From NCBI RefSeq assembly GCF_022603395.1, contig NZ_JAIBKA010000003.1:1-64000 (forward strand): a stretch of 64,000 nucleotides of DNA, in the 5' to 3' direction. Positions 1 to 7,347 of this stretch are shown here, piece after piece. Both the position numbers and the translations under genes were made by a program. The DNA comes from Desulfoferrobacter suflitae (GTDB lineage Bacteria; Desulfobacterota; Syntrophobacteria; Syntrophobacterales; Syntrophobacteraceae). The notes under the pieces are model-generated. The model was not told the origin of the DNA. It ran no database searches and was given only the letters and a program-made list of their open reading frames with translations. The first letter of the stretch is position 1; each line of letters starts with the position of its first letter.

Positions 1-362
1 AAGCATTCCTTCAGAAAATCCGGGTTGTCCTTTCTGAAATCACTCAACACTCTGAAGTTAGGACAGTTCATGTGCGATATATACATAAAGCTCAAATCTT
101 CACGGCATCTCCTCTCAATCTGGCGAGAACTGAATACCCCGCGACTGTACGCATAAAGCAGGATGCCAACGATCAGCCTGGGATCAAAGGCTCTCTGCCC
201 CAAATAACTGTACTTCTTCTCGATACTCGAGATGTCGAGCTGCCTGAAAATGTCATCGTAGACGAAGCACTCGTGGTCCTTCGGCAGTAAATCGAACACG
301 CTCGAAGGAAACAGCAACCTCTGATTAAACTTTACAGGATCATTCTTGAACGGAACTCGCAT
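1..362 (-). CDS. IS1182-type transposase, N-terminal part (runs off the window)
   Basis: Reading the minus strand from an ATG at 362 gives an open frame of about 120 codons that leaves the window at base 1. It is preceded by a good ribosome binding site (GAGAGGA). The protein begins MRVPFKNDPVKFNQRLLFPS and continues with ISSIEKKYSYLGQRAFDPR, LIVGILLYAYSRGVFSSRQI and a PNFRVLSDFRKDN segment. This is the DUF772-type N-terminal domain of IS1182/IS5-like DDE transposases, in which a helical domain precedes the RNase H fold. The catalytic part lies outside the window, so intactness cannot be judged. No terminal inverted repeat could be fixed upstream of the gene. Confidence 0.8.
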   Translation of the reverse strand, partial: MRVPFKNDPVKFNQRLLFPSSVFDLLPKDHECFVYDDIFRQLDISSIEKKYSYLGQRAFDPRLIVGILLYAYSRGVFSSRQIERRCREDLSFMYISHMNCPNFRVLSDFRKDNPDFLKEC

Positions 363-605
363 ACTGCTATCCTCTCTAATTTTAGCCAGTATCATCCTAT
401 GGATATGCGAGCTAATTGTCAAGTGTATTTAATATATTATTGCTATATTACATTATATACATAATGTCATGTGTTCTCGGACAAGCTCCTAGTAACCACA
501 TTAGGTTCTTTGCACGTAATGAGAAGCGTCGTGCAAAGTCATCGGCTCCAATCTCTGGAATCTCATTTTCATTGCCACTGCTGGTCACGAGGACCTCCGG
601 TTAGA
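363..605. other. Non-coding stretch between transposase and attC-like site
   Basis: About 240 AT-rich bases with no convincing gene. A short inverted repeat (CTTTGCACG around 510 and CGTGCAAAG around 532) could form a hairpin. The upstream end of the insertion sequence probably lies here but was not located. Confidence 0.4.
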
Positions 606-713
606 GCCCAACGGCAGGGCTAAGCGGACCGAACCACGCCGCCAATGGGCTCGAAATAAGCACCGAAAAATGCGCCCGGCGTGGGTCGGTTCCGCTTGAG
701 CCCTTTGTTAGCA
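606..713 (-). repeat. attC-like recombination site downstream of hicB
   Basis: On the minus strand the site starts at the hicB stop codon (TGCTAACAAAGGGCTC) and ends in TGCCGTTGGGC, which fits the GTTRRRY cleavage box. The two arms are long imperfect inverted repeats. One arm reads GGGCTCAAGCGGAACCGA and the complement of the other reads GGGCTAAGCGGACCGA. They therefore pair except for single extra bases on one side, the extrahelical bases typical of attC sites. The centre is a variable loop with its own stem. The left box (TGCTAAC) departs from the RYYYAAC consensus. No integrase gene or second attC is visible in the window. Confidence 0.7.
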
Positions 714-1028
714 GGCTTTTTCCAGCTTCTCGGCGATCCATTGATTGAGGCTTTTGCCTTCTCGTTGAGCGTTTACATAGGCTTTCCGATGCAAATCTTG
801 GGGCAAGCGAAGCATGAGCCGACCGGAAAACGGCTTATCTGGTTCTTCCCCACGTTGCTCGCAAAACTCGAGGTAGTCGTCGATGGACTCGCGAAAGGCG
901 AGTTCTATCTCCGCAACGCTCTTGCCCTGGAAGGTAATCACATCCCTCAGGTCCAATACCTCACCATGAAAGATGCCTGCTTCGTCATCATATTCGACCT
1001 GACCCGTGTAACCCTTATATTTCAACAT
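708..1028 (-). CDS. hicB: HicB-family antitoxin
   Basis: A 106-residue protein. The N-terminal half has the degenerate RNase-H-like HicB fold (MLKYKGYTGQVEYDDEAGIF, then GEVLDLRDVITFQGKSVAEI). The C-terminal half has a ribbon-helix-helix-like DNA-binding segment (GRLMLRLPQDLHRKAYVNAQ, then SLNQWIAEKLE). The antitoxin normally neutralises HicA and represses the operon. Its start overlaps the end of the toxin gene by 14 bases, so the two are translationally coupled. The stop codon lies inside the left end of the attC-like site, as in integron cassettes, where the gene usually ends at the recombination site. Confidence 0.9.
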   Translation of the reverse strand: MLKYKGYTGQVEYDDEAGIFHGEVLDLRDVITFQGKSVAEIELAFRESIDDYLEFCEQRGEEPDKPFSGRLMLRLPQDLHRKAYVNAQREGKSLNQWIAEKLEKAC

Positions 1029-1299
1029 GGCTCTGTTCCTCTGGACTGATACCTGCTTCTTTCAAGAATCGTCTCATAGATTTAAGTGCTCCCTTTTCTA
1101 TTTCTTTGCGTGGATGAGGACGGTGAAACACGGTTCGAATTCCGTTGAGATATATCCGAACCCGGGAACCTCTCCCTTCACTCAGTTCGGCACCCAATGC
1201 AACGAGCAAAGTCTCGATATCCGTCCAGGCAATGTCGGAGCGGATTGGATCCTCAAAGGTGGCACGAAGTGTTCTTCTGTGTTTGTTGCTCAGCTCCAT
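1015..1299 (-). CDS. hicA: HicA-family mRNA interferase toxin
   Basis: From the ATG at 1299 the protein has 94 residues: MELSNKHRRTLRATFEDP and so on. It carries the HicA double-stranded-RNA-binding-like fold with the catalytic histidine region RTVFHRPHPRKEIEKGAL and a final helix (MRRFLKEAGISPEE). HicA cleaves mRNA and tmRNA in a ribosome-independent way. An upstream GTG at 1320 is in frame, but the ATG fits better with the usual N-terminus. The pair hicA-hicB is in the common toxin-first order. Long HicA variants like this one occur on plasmids and cassettes. Confidence 0.85.
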   Translation of the reverse strand: MELSNKHRRTLRATFEDPIRSDIAWTDIETLLVALGAELSEGRGSRVRIYLNGIRTVFHRPHPRKEIEKGALKSMRRFLKEAGISPEEQSHVEI

Positions 1300-1668
1300 A
1301 GTGCCAATATATGACACCACCTCGCATAAGGGAAGCAGGAATTTGCATCAGGGGACGATGACGCTGGGCGACAGGGTCTGCTAATCGGGATAGGGGGAAG
1401 CCTCGCGGCTTCCCTCCTCCCTCACCACCTGGCATACGGATCACGAATCCCGCTGCAAGCGGGATTCGGCTGATTACTCCGGCCCCGCTCGGAGCGGGGT
1501 TCGGTTTCCTCTGCCCACCATGAACATCACTCTTTCGAGCAGCTACGTCTCCGCCAGCTTTATCCACACTGCTACGTCTCACAATACTTGACTCTAAGAG
1601 TCCCAGTTTAGATGAAGATGTCCTCCCCCACAAGTTGTTGGGAGCTTGAGAGGGAAGAGGTGCGTATT
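1300..1668. repeat. Hairpin-rich non-coding stretch
   Basis: No gene is supported here. Three compact palindromes follow one another: GGGAAGCCTCGCGGCTTCCC at about 1395-1415, ATCCCGCTGCAAGCGGGAT at about 1447-1466, and CCCCGCTCGGAGCGGGG at about 1484-1500. On the minus strand the outermost one resembles the terminal hairpin at the right end of IS200/IS605 elements, but no TnpA or TnpB coding sequence is recognisable next to it. The open frame on the minus strand through this region is low-complexity and unlike any protein I know. Confidence 0.4.
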
Positions 1669-1965
1669 TTAGCAGTCTTGTAAGCCGTCGATCATTTCAA
1701 CAGCCTCACGGAAGTTGCAGCAATTGACGGCCATGACGATGTCGATTGGATTGAAGTTTTTCTGACAGCGGAAGCACCGGGCCAGGTTGGTTTTGGGGTT
1801 GGTGGCGGTTTGGAACTCCGAGCACAAGGGAAAGCGAAAGCCCGGTATCCAACTCGGCGGAGAATCGAAATCAGTGAACGTGCGCTGCTCGATGCTGCGG
1901 CCGCTCACGATTTGCGTTGCGCTGGGTAAGCAAGTTGTGGTAACGAAGATAGGTGAATCCGGCAA
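1669..1965 (-). pseudogene. CHC2 zinc-finger (primase-like) gene remnant
   Basis: The minus frame ends with PLCSEF, then NLARCFRCQKNFNPIDIVMA and NFREAVEMIDGLQDC. This matches the C-terminal part of CHC2 zinc-finger domains, which in DNA primases read roughly CPFH...LFHCFGCGKGGDVIDFV...FREAVE. The first zinc-binding CPxH motif is replaced by LCSEF. The frame has no good start (only a TTG at 1965) and is closed by a stop near 1986. I therefore read it as a decayed copy of the short CHC2 proteins often found in mobile regions. Function is not claimed. Confidence 0.5.
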
Positions 1966-2066
1966 GAAGCCGGGCTGGTAAGTTTATCAAAGAGGATTGG
2001 GTGGCGCGGTCTGCTGGAAAAGCCGGACCCAGTGCCGCTGAATTCGACACGTTTTCCGTTTTATGC

Positions 2067-2114
2067 GGTCAAGAAGGCCCTGAACCCCAAAGATTTGGGT
2101 GGATGGGCCTTTTG
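2067..2114 (+). terminator. Terminator-like hairpin E1 upstream of the ABC importer
   Basis: The sequence GGTCAAGAAGGCCCTG opens a stem AAGGCCC/GGGCCTT with an inner stem ACCC/GGGT, followed by TTTTGC. It lies about 50 bases before the GTG start of the binding-protein gene. It shares the core GGYCANGAAGGCCYT with three other hairpins in the window (10450-10505, 12253-12306, 17967-18020). Its position in the leader of a transport operon suggests attenuation. It could equally be a plain terminator of upstream transcription. Confidence 0.45.
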
Positions 2115-2160
2115 CATTTAGGGCGAGAAGCAACCCCAGCAACAGGGAGAACAGCGAACC

Positions 2161-3774
2161 GTGACACATCGATCAGGCATCGTATTTCTGATCTGGCTGT
2201 TGGCCGTGTGCGCGTGCAGCGGGGATGATAAAGCTTCCACAGGCGATCCATCCAAGCCGGCGGCACAAGCATCCCGTGAGCTCCACCTGGCAGGGGGTGA
2301 CTGGGGGGTTCCCACTCCTTTCACGTTTTACCCCAGAGGGCCGGGTTATATTCATTTGAGCCTGATCTATGACACCCTTGTCTGGAAGGACGCCACAGGC
2401 TTGATTCCGTGGCTGGCTGAACGCTGGCAAAGGAGTGCGGACGGCCTGGAATGGACTTTTCACCTGCGCCCCGGAGCCGCATGGCAGGACGGAAAGCCCG
2501 TTACCGCCCGGGACGTCTGTTTTACTTTTGACTATTTGCGAAAGCATCCGGTGGAGTGGTTCGATCTGGATGCCGTTGCGACCGTCTTGGAAGTCGACGA
2601 TGACACTGCACTGTTCCGCTTGCGCAGGCCGTACGCGCCCTTTTTGACTCAAGTGGCGGGAAACGTTCCCATCATTCCGCAACATATCTGGCAGGATGTG
2701 GCAGATCCGCGCTCGAGTGCAACCTTTGAGCGGGCAGTCGGCAGCGGTCCCTACCGCCTCAGCCACTACGACAAGGCGCAGGGCGCCTATGCCTACCGGG
2801 CCAATACGAACTTCTTCCTGGGGCCGCCGCGCATCGAAAAAATTGTCTTTGTGCCAGTGGGTGATCCGGTGGCGGCTCTCGAAAGAGGCCTGGTGGATGA
2901 AGGGGGTGTACCGGCATCACTGCTGGCGCGATTCACCAACCGTGAGGATTTCGCCATGGTTTCAGGCCCTTCCTACTGGGTGTTGACGCTGCGTTTCAAC
3001 GACGAGCGCTATCCCTTTTCCCGCACAGGGGTGCGCCAGGCGCTGGCCTATGCCGTCGAACGCGACGCATTGATCCGCCAGGCTGTACCGGGCGGGCTGC
3101 AGGGAGCCAAGCCCGGCAATCCGGGATTTCTGCCTCCCGATTCCAGCTGGCATGATGCAGCGCTGCAGCATCTCTACCCGCACGACCTCGCCAAAGCAAC
3201 AGCGCTGCTGCGCGAGAACGGCATAGAAGATCGCGATGGGGATCAGGTCTGTGAAGGAGAGGACGGAGCTCCTCTGCGCTTCACTCTCATTACCACGCCC
3301 CAGTACCTGCGCGAAGCGGAGGCAGTGAAGCTGATGCTGGAAAAGATAGGTCTGCCGGTGCAGCCCAAGGCGATGGACGTGAAGAGCCTGGACGCCTCCG
3401 TCCGGGAAGGGCGGTTTGACCTGGCGCTTACCGGCCATGGCGGACTGGGAGCGGACCCTTCGGTGATTATGGGCTTTGGAGCGGTGGCAAGAAGAGCGCG
3501 CAATTTCGCAGCTCCCTCGATCCCGGAATACACCGTTTTGGCAGAACAGCTGCTGACCTGCCCGGATTTGCCGCAGCGCATGGAATTGTGCCGCAGGATG
3601 CAGCGCATCTATGCGCAGCAGCTGCCCACTCTCCCCCTCTACTATCCCGTCTGGTTCAGCGTGTATCGCAGCACCGTCCTGGACAACTGGTTTTATACCG
3701 CTCAAGGGGGAGTCGGAATCGGCATACCGTCCCCGTACAACAAGTTGGTCTTCATCCGGGGGAAGCGATCGTGA
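2161..3774 (+). CDS. ABC transporter substrate-binding lipoprotein (SBP_bac_5, peptide/nickel type)
   Basis: A 537-residue extracytoplasmic binding protein starting at GTG. The N-terminus is a lipoprotein signal with a lipobox ending at the cysteine in VCACSGDD. The body has the family-5 binding protein landmarks: YDTLVWKDATGLIPWLAERW near the N-terminus, the W-F-L-R-P segment WTFHLRPGAAWQDGKPVTA, then RQALAYAVERDALIRQ and a C-terminal YYPVWFSVYRS region. The family binds oligopeptides, nickel, or metal-metallophore complexes. The substrate cannot be read from the sequence. The linked FmdE, TonB receptor and CooT genes favour a metal, most likely nickel. It overlaps the next gene by four bases. 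Confidence 0.88.
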   Translation: MTHRSGIVFLIWLLAVCACSGDDKASTGDPSKPAAQASRELHLAGGDWGVPTPFTFYPRGPGYIHLSLIYDTLVWKDATGLIPWLAERWQRSADGLEWTFHLRPGAAWQDGKPVTARDVCFTFDYLRKHPVEWFDLDAVATVLEVDDDTALFRLRRPYAPFLTQVAGNVPIIPQHIWQDVADPRSSATFERAVGSGPYRLSHYDKAQGAYAYRANTNFFLGPPRIEKIVFVPVGDPVAALERGLVDEGGVPASLLARFTNREDFAMVSGPSYWVLTLRFNDERYPFSRTGVRQALAYAVERDALIRQAVPGGLQGAKPGNPGFLPPDSSWHDAALQHLYPHDLAKATALLRENGIEDRDGDQVCEGEDGAPLRFTLITTPQYLREAEAVKLMLEKIGLPVQPKAMDVKSLDASVREGRFDLALTGHGGLGADPSVIMGFGAVARRARNFAAPSIPEYTVLAEQLLTCPDLPQRMELCRRMQRIYAQQLPTLPLYYPVWFSVYRSTVLDNWFYTAQGGVGIGIPSPYNKLVFIRGKRS

Positions 3775-4745
3775 GCAGGCACCTGCAAAGACGTGCGGCA
3801 ACCTACCTGCTGGTTTTTCTGGTGGCGGTGTCGCTCAATTTCCTGCTGCCGCGAGCCATTCCCGGAAATCCTCTGGAGGAGCTGAGCAGCGGTCTGGGCA
3901 ATCTGCCGATCCAGCTCGACCCCGAGACTCTCAAAGCGTTGCAAAGTTATTATGGCCTGGACAGACCGCTGTTGGAACAGTTTCGGCGCTATCTCGAAGG
4001 GCTGGTGACCGGCCAGCTGGGCTATTCCATAAGCTACCGTGCTCCGGTCAACAGCCTGCTGCTGCAGCGTTTTCCATGGACCCTGCTGCTGACTTTGAGC
4101 TCCCTTGTGCTGAGCTTTTGTGCAGCAGTGTTGCTCGGGACCCGATCGGCCAAAAGAAGAAACGGGGAGTGGAGGGTGCTGCTTCCGGCAGTTTTTTTTG
4201 AGAGCGTGCCGTCCTTTGTCCTGGGCAGTCTGCTCCTCGTTTTACTTGGCGTAAAATTACCCCTGTTCCCCCTGAGTGGCGCCTACAGCGCTTTTTCGGA
4301 TGCCGAAGGGGTGTGGCAAGTGCTCGATATCGCCCACCATGCCGCACTGCCCGTGCTGGTTCTGAGCACGTCGAGTTTTTTTTCCGCCTACCTGGTGGTG
4401 AGAAGTTCGGTATTGCTGGTCAGCCAGGAACCCTACGTTCTGATGGCTGCCTTGAAGGGATTGCCCGAGCCGATCATCCGCTACCGCTATGTGCTGCGCA
4501 CCGCATTGCTGCCGCTCATCACCTTTTTTGGAGTGCGTCTGGCGTATTCGGCCGGCGGTGCCATACTCATCGAGGTGCTTTTCGCCTATCCCGGGGTCGG
4601 ACGATTGATCTACGAAGCGGTTTTGAGCCACGACTATCCGCTTTTGCAGGGAGCGTTTCTGGTGTTCACCGTGTGGATCATTGCCGTCAATTTTCTGACC
4701 GACTGTCTGTACATGAGCCTTGATCCACGGGTCAAAGAGGTGTGA
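3771..4745 (+). CDS. ABC transporter permease (NikB/DppB type)
   Basis: A 324-residue inner-membrane permease whose GTG start overlaps the stop of the binding-protein gene (GTGA). The first helix is RRAATYLLVFLVAVSLNFLL, followed by the family signature LPRAIPGNPLE and YYGLDRPLLEQF. The binding-protein-dependent transport domain follows, with an EAA-like loop ALKGLPEPIIRYRYVLRTAL and FAYPGVGRLIYEAVLSHDYP. It forms the translocation channel together with the next gene product. The gene order (binding protein, permease B, permease C, ATPases) is that of Nik, Dpp and Opp operons. Confidence 0.88.
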   Translation: MSRHLQRRAATYLLVFLVAVSLNFLLPRAIPGNPLEELSSGLGNLPIQLDPETLKALQSYYGLDRPLLEQFRRYLEGLVTGQLGYSISYRAPVNSLLLQRFPWTLLLTLSSLVLSFCAAVLLGTRSAKRRNGEWRVLLPAVFFESVPSFVLGSLLLVLLGVKLPLFPLSGAYSAFSDAEGVWQVLDIAHHAALPVLVLSTSSFFSAYLVVRSSVLLVSQEPYVLMAALKGLPEPIIRYRYVLRTALLPLITFFGVRLAYSAGGAILIEVLFAYPGVGRLIYEAVLSHDYPLLQGAFLVFTVWIIAVNFLTDCLYMSLDPRVKEV

Positions 4746-4749
4746 GGCC

Positions 4750-5598
4750 GTGCATAACTGGAAGCATGTGACAACTTCGCTGTGGAGCCGGTCGGCTGGA
4801 CGGGTCGGATTGCTGGGGGTTATGGGCTTGACCGTTTTGGCGCTGACGAGCCTGGTGTGGAGCCCTTACCCGCCGGAAGCGGTAGCAGGGGCCAGCCTCA
4901 TGCCGCCAGGTCTGTTGCATCCCCTGGGGACCAACGGCCTGGGCCAGGATATTTTCAGCCAGGTCCTTTGCGGGTGCCGAGTGTCTCTGCTGGTGGCGTT
5001 GACTGTCAGCATCGGCTCATCCTCCTGCGGGTTCTTCATCGGCGCCGCCGCCGGGTATTATCCCAGGCGTCTGGGCGTTTTTCTGATGCGCCTGGTGGAT
5101 GTGCTGATGGCCATTCCGCGGCTGCCCATGATTATTCTGCTGGCGGTATTTTTGCGTCCGCACCTGTTGAATGTGACTGCCGTGTTGATTTTTCTTTCCT
5201 GGCCGGGTGTGGCGCGCACCATACGCTCCCAGGTCCTGGCCCTGCGCGAGCAGGACTCGATTCGTTTTGTGCGTTTTTGTGGGGGCGGCTTCACGTATGT
5301 CCTGCACCGCCATCTCATCCGCGAACTGTTTCCTCTGCTGCTGGCCAAAAGCGCCATGGCGGCCAGCTATGCCATCGTGGCCGAAGCGGGTTTGAGCTTT
5401 CTTGGGCTGGGCGACCCCACCCTGAAAAGCTGGGGTACGATGATTCGGGGTGCCCTCGACTATCCCGGTTTGCTGTGGATGCCGGCGTGGACCTGGTGGC
5501 TGGTGCCGCCTGCAATGATGGTGAGCCTGGCGGTGTTTTTCTGTACCCTGCTGGGATACGGGCTGGATGAGGCGCTGCGACGGCAGGAGGGCGAGTGA
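4750..5598 (+). CDS. ABC transporter permease (NikC/DppC type)
   Basis: A 282-residue permease. I chose the GTG at 4750, four bases after the preceding stop, over an in-frame start at 4720 inside the previous gene. The N-terminal helix VGLLGVMGLTVLALTSLVW is followed by the hallmark HPLGTNGLGQDIFSQVL, typical of C-type permeases (HxLGTDxxGRD). The EAA-like loop reads SIRFVRFCGGGFTYVLHRHL, and the conserved AEAGLSFLGLGDPTLKSWG segment is present. It partners with the upstream permease. The last bases overlap the start of the ATPase gene. Confidence 0.88.
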   Translation: MHNWKHVTTSLWSRSAGRVGLLGVMGLTVLALTSLVWSPYPPEAVAGASLMPPGLLHPLGTNGLGQDIFSQVLCGCRVSLLVALTVSIGSSSCGFFIGAAAGYYPRRLGVFLMRLVDVLMAIPRLPMIILLAVFLRPHLLNVTAVLIFLSWPGVARTIRSQVLALREQDSIRFVRFCGGGFTYVLHRHLIRELFPLLLAKSAMAASYAIVAEAGLSFLGLGDPTLKSWGTMIRGALDYPGLLWMPAWTWWLVPPAMMVSLAVFFCTLLGYGLDEALRRQEGE

Positions 5599-6539
5599 TG
5601 CTGACGGTGCGGGATCTGACACTGAAGGTCACGCGCAAGTGCATTTTCCCGGTCTGGCACGTGGGGTTGGACCTGGGCAAGCAGGAACGGGTGGCGGTTG
5701 TGGGCGAATCGGGCGGAGGCAAAACGAGTTTGGCCTGCGGCCTGCTCGGCCATCCGCTGCCGGGACAGCATATTGTTTGCGGCCGGGTGAGCTTTGGCAG
5801 GACCGATCTGTTGCATCTTTCCCCTGCGGAGCGGGTGCAGTTCTACTACCGCGACATAGCCCTGGTGCCGCAAAATGCGCAAAACATCTTTCATCCCACC
5901 CAAAAACTTTGGAAATCGGCGCGCGAAGTGATGGCCAAAAACAGTCCGGAAAGATTGATGTTTCGGGATGTGACGGAACGGGTGTCGGTTTTCAGTGAGT
6001 CGCTCGAACTGCCCGTTGCTTTGTGGTCTCACTATCCCCATCAATTGTCCGGCGGGCAGAAGCAGCGTATGGCCGTCATTCTGGCACTGTTGAACAACCC
6101 CCGGGTGCTGCTCCTGGATGAACCGTCCAATGCTCTGGACGAGCTCAATCGCAGAAAGCTTGTCGATTTTCTCACTGCCTGGGCGGGTTCGACGGGGGCC
6201 GGGCTGTTGCTGTTCACCCATGACATGGGCATCGCGGCATGTTGGGCAACCCGTATCGTGGTGTTGTACCGCGGTGAAGTGGTGGAGGAATTGCCCGCGC
6301 GCATGATCGGTGCCCCGCGCCATCCCTACACGCGCGGACTGGTGGCCGCCAATATCCGCTTGGGAGATCCTCCTTTGAGCCGTTGCGGTATCCCCGGCCA
6401 TGCCGTTCCCGTTGCGCAAATGCCGAAGGGCTGCGGCTTTTTCGAGCGCTGCCCGCAGGCGCACAGCCACTGCAGGCATGAAATCCCTTCTCTGGTGGCG
6501 AGGGGAGAGTCCAAAGTGAGGTGCTTTGCGGTGGATTAG
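5598..6539 (+). CDS. ABC transporter ATP-binding protein (NikD/DppD type)
   Basis: A 313-residue ATPase that starts at the ATG overlapping the previous stop (TGATG). Walker A is GESGGGKT (about residues 36-43), the signature motif is LSGGQKQRM, Walker B is VLLLDEPS, and the H-loop is FTHDM. The C-terminus holds the oligopeptide/dipeptide transporter extension with the cysteine pair in CGFFERCPQ, usual in DppD, OppD and NikD. It energises import through the two permeases with the second ATPase at 7347. The FmdE-family gene separates the two ATPase genes. Confidence 0.88.
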   Translation: MLTVRDLTLKVTRKCIFPVWHVGLDLGKQERVAVVGESGGGKTSLACGLLGHPLPGQHIVCGRVSFGRTDLLHLSPAERVQFYYRDIALVPQNAQNIFHPTQKLWKSAREVMAKNSPERLMFRDVTERVSVFSESLELPVALWSHYPHQLSGGQKQRMAVILALLNNPRVLLLDEPSNALDELNRRKLVDFLTAWAGSTGAGLLLFTHDMGIAACWATRIVVLYRGEVVEELPARMIGAPRHPYTRGLVAANIRLGDPPLSRCGIPGHAVPVAQMPKGCGFFERCPQAHSHCRHEIPSLVARGESKVRCFAVD

Positions 6540-6735
6540 GGGCGACCGGGTAAAAATGATGAACAGCAGGCCTTGCTCCTGATGATATATTTTGAAGTGA
6601 GAAGCGGATGCATTGGTCATCTTTCACGTCATGGCGTGATGGTTTGGCCTTTGCATCTTGGGATCCGGCGTTTTGGTTCCGGCATTGCCGGGTGCATTGA
6701 GTTGCAGGCTAACCTTAAATATAGGGAGGACAACG

Positions 6736-7347
6736 ATGAGCACGGAATACCCACAGGACCTTCAGGAAGTGATTCGATTTCACGGTCACATGTGCCCCGG
6801 TCTTGCCATCGGCTATCGCGCCGCCAAAGCGGCTCAGGCGCGTCTTGACGTGGCCCGGCCGGAAGATGAGGAACTGGTGGCCATCGTGGAATCGGACGGC
6901 TGCGGCATAGATGCGATCCAGGCGATGCTTGGATGTACTCTTGGAAAGGGCAACCTGATTTACCGGGACCACGGCAAACAGGTGTACACCATCATCTGCC
7001 GGGAACGCGGTCGGGCCGTGCGGGTTGCGGCAAAACCCGGACTCTTTAATCGGAACCCGGACCAGGAGGCGGTTTTTCAGAAAGTATTGGGCGGCCGGGC
7101 ATCCGAGGAAGAACGTCAGACTTTTTGGGCCTTTCAGAAGGAAAAGGTGGCGGAATTACTGGCGGCGGATCTCGACGCGATTTTCACTATCACCGATGTC
7201 TCACCGGAGGTTCCTGAGAAAGCGCGCATTTTCAAATCGGTCAATTGTGCCTATTGCGGTGAACCGGTGATGGAGCCTCGGGCCAGAATCCGGGACGGCA
7301 AGCATGCGTGCATTCCCTGTTCCGAAAGCTACGGTCGGGGCTGGTGA
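6736..7347 (+). CDS. FmdE-family protein with C-terminal zinc-finger
   Basis: A 203-residue protein with a good ribosome binding site (GGGAGGA) before the ATG at 6736. The N-terminal FmdE domain begins with FHGHMCPGLAIGYRAAKAA and includes ESDGCGIDAIQAMLGCTLGK. Its conserved H, C and acidic residues form a metal site in known structures. The C-terminus is a TraR/DksA-like zinc finger (CAYCGEPV...CIPC, about residues 171-193). FmdE was named from molybdenum formylmethanofuran dehydrogenase operons, but many bacteria lack that enzyme and the role is open. Here it sits inside an ABC importer operon, and its stop overlaps the start of the second ATPase. A metal-handling or sensing role for the imported ion is an inference. 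Confidence 0.85.
   Translation: MSTEYPQDLQEVIRFHGHMCPGLAIGYRAAKAAQARLDVARPEDEELVAIVESDGCGIDAIQAMLGCTLGKGNLIYRDHGKQVYTIICRERGRAVRVAAKPGLFNRNPDQEAVFQKVLGGRASEEERQTFWAFQKEKVAELLAADLDAIFTITDVSPEVPEKARIFKSVNCAYCGEPVMEPRARIRDGKHACIPCSESYGRGW

Noticed and set aside
1253-1633. Minus-strand open frame of 126 codons upstream of hicA
   Set aside because: It runs through the hairpin cluster, translates palindromes and low-complexity Gly/Pro/Arg sequence, and overlaps the hicA start.
2962-3801. Minus-strand open frame of 279 codons opposite the binding-protein gene
   Set aside because: It is a shadow of a well-supported coding frame in GC-rich DNA, with no start context or recognisable domain.
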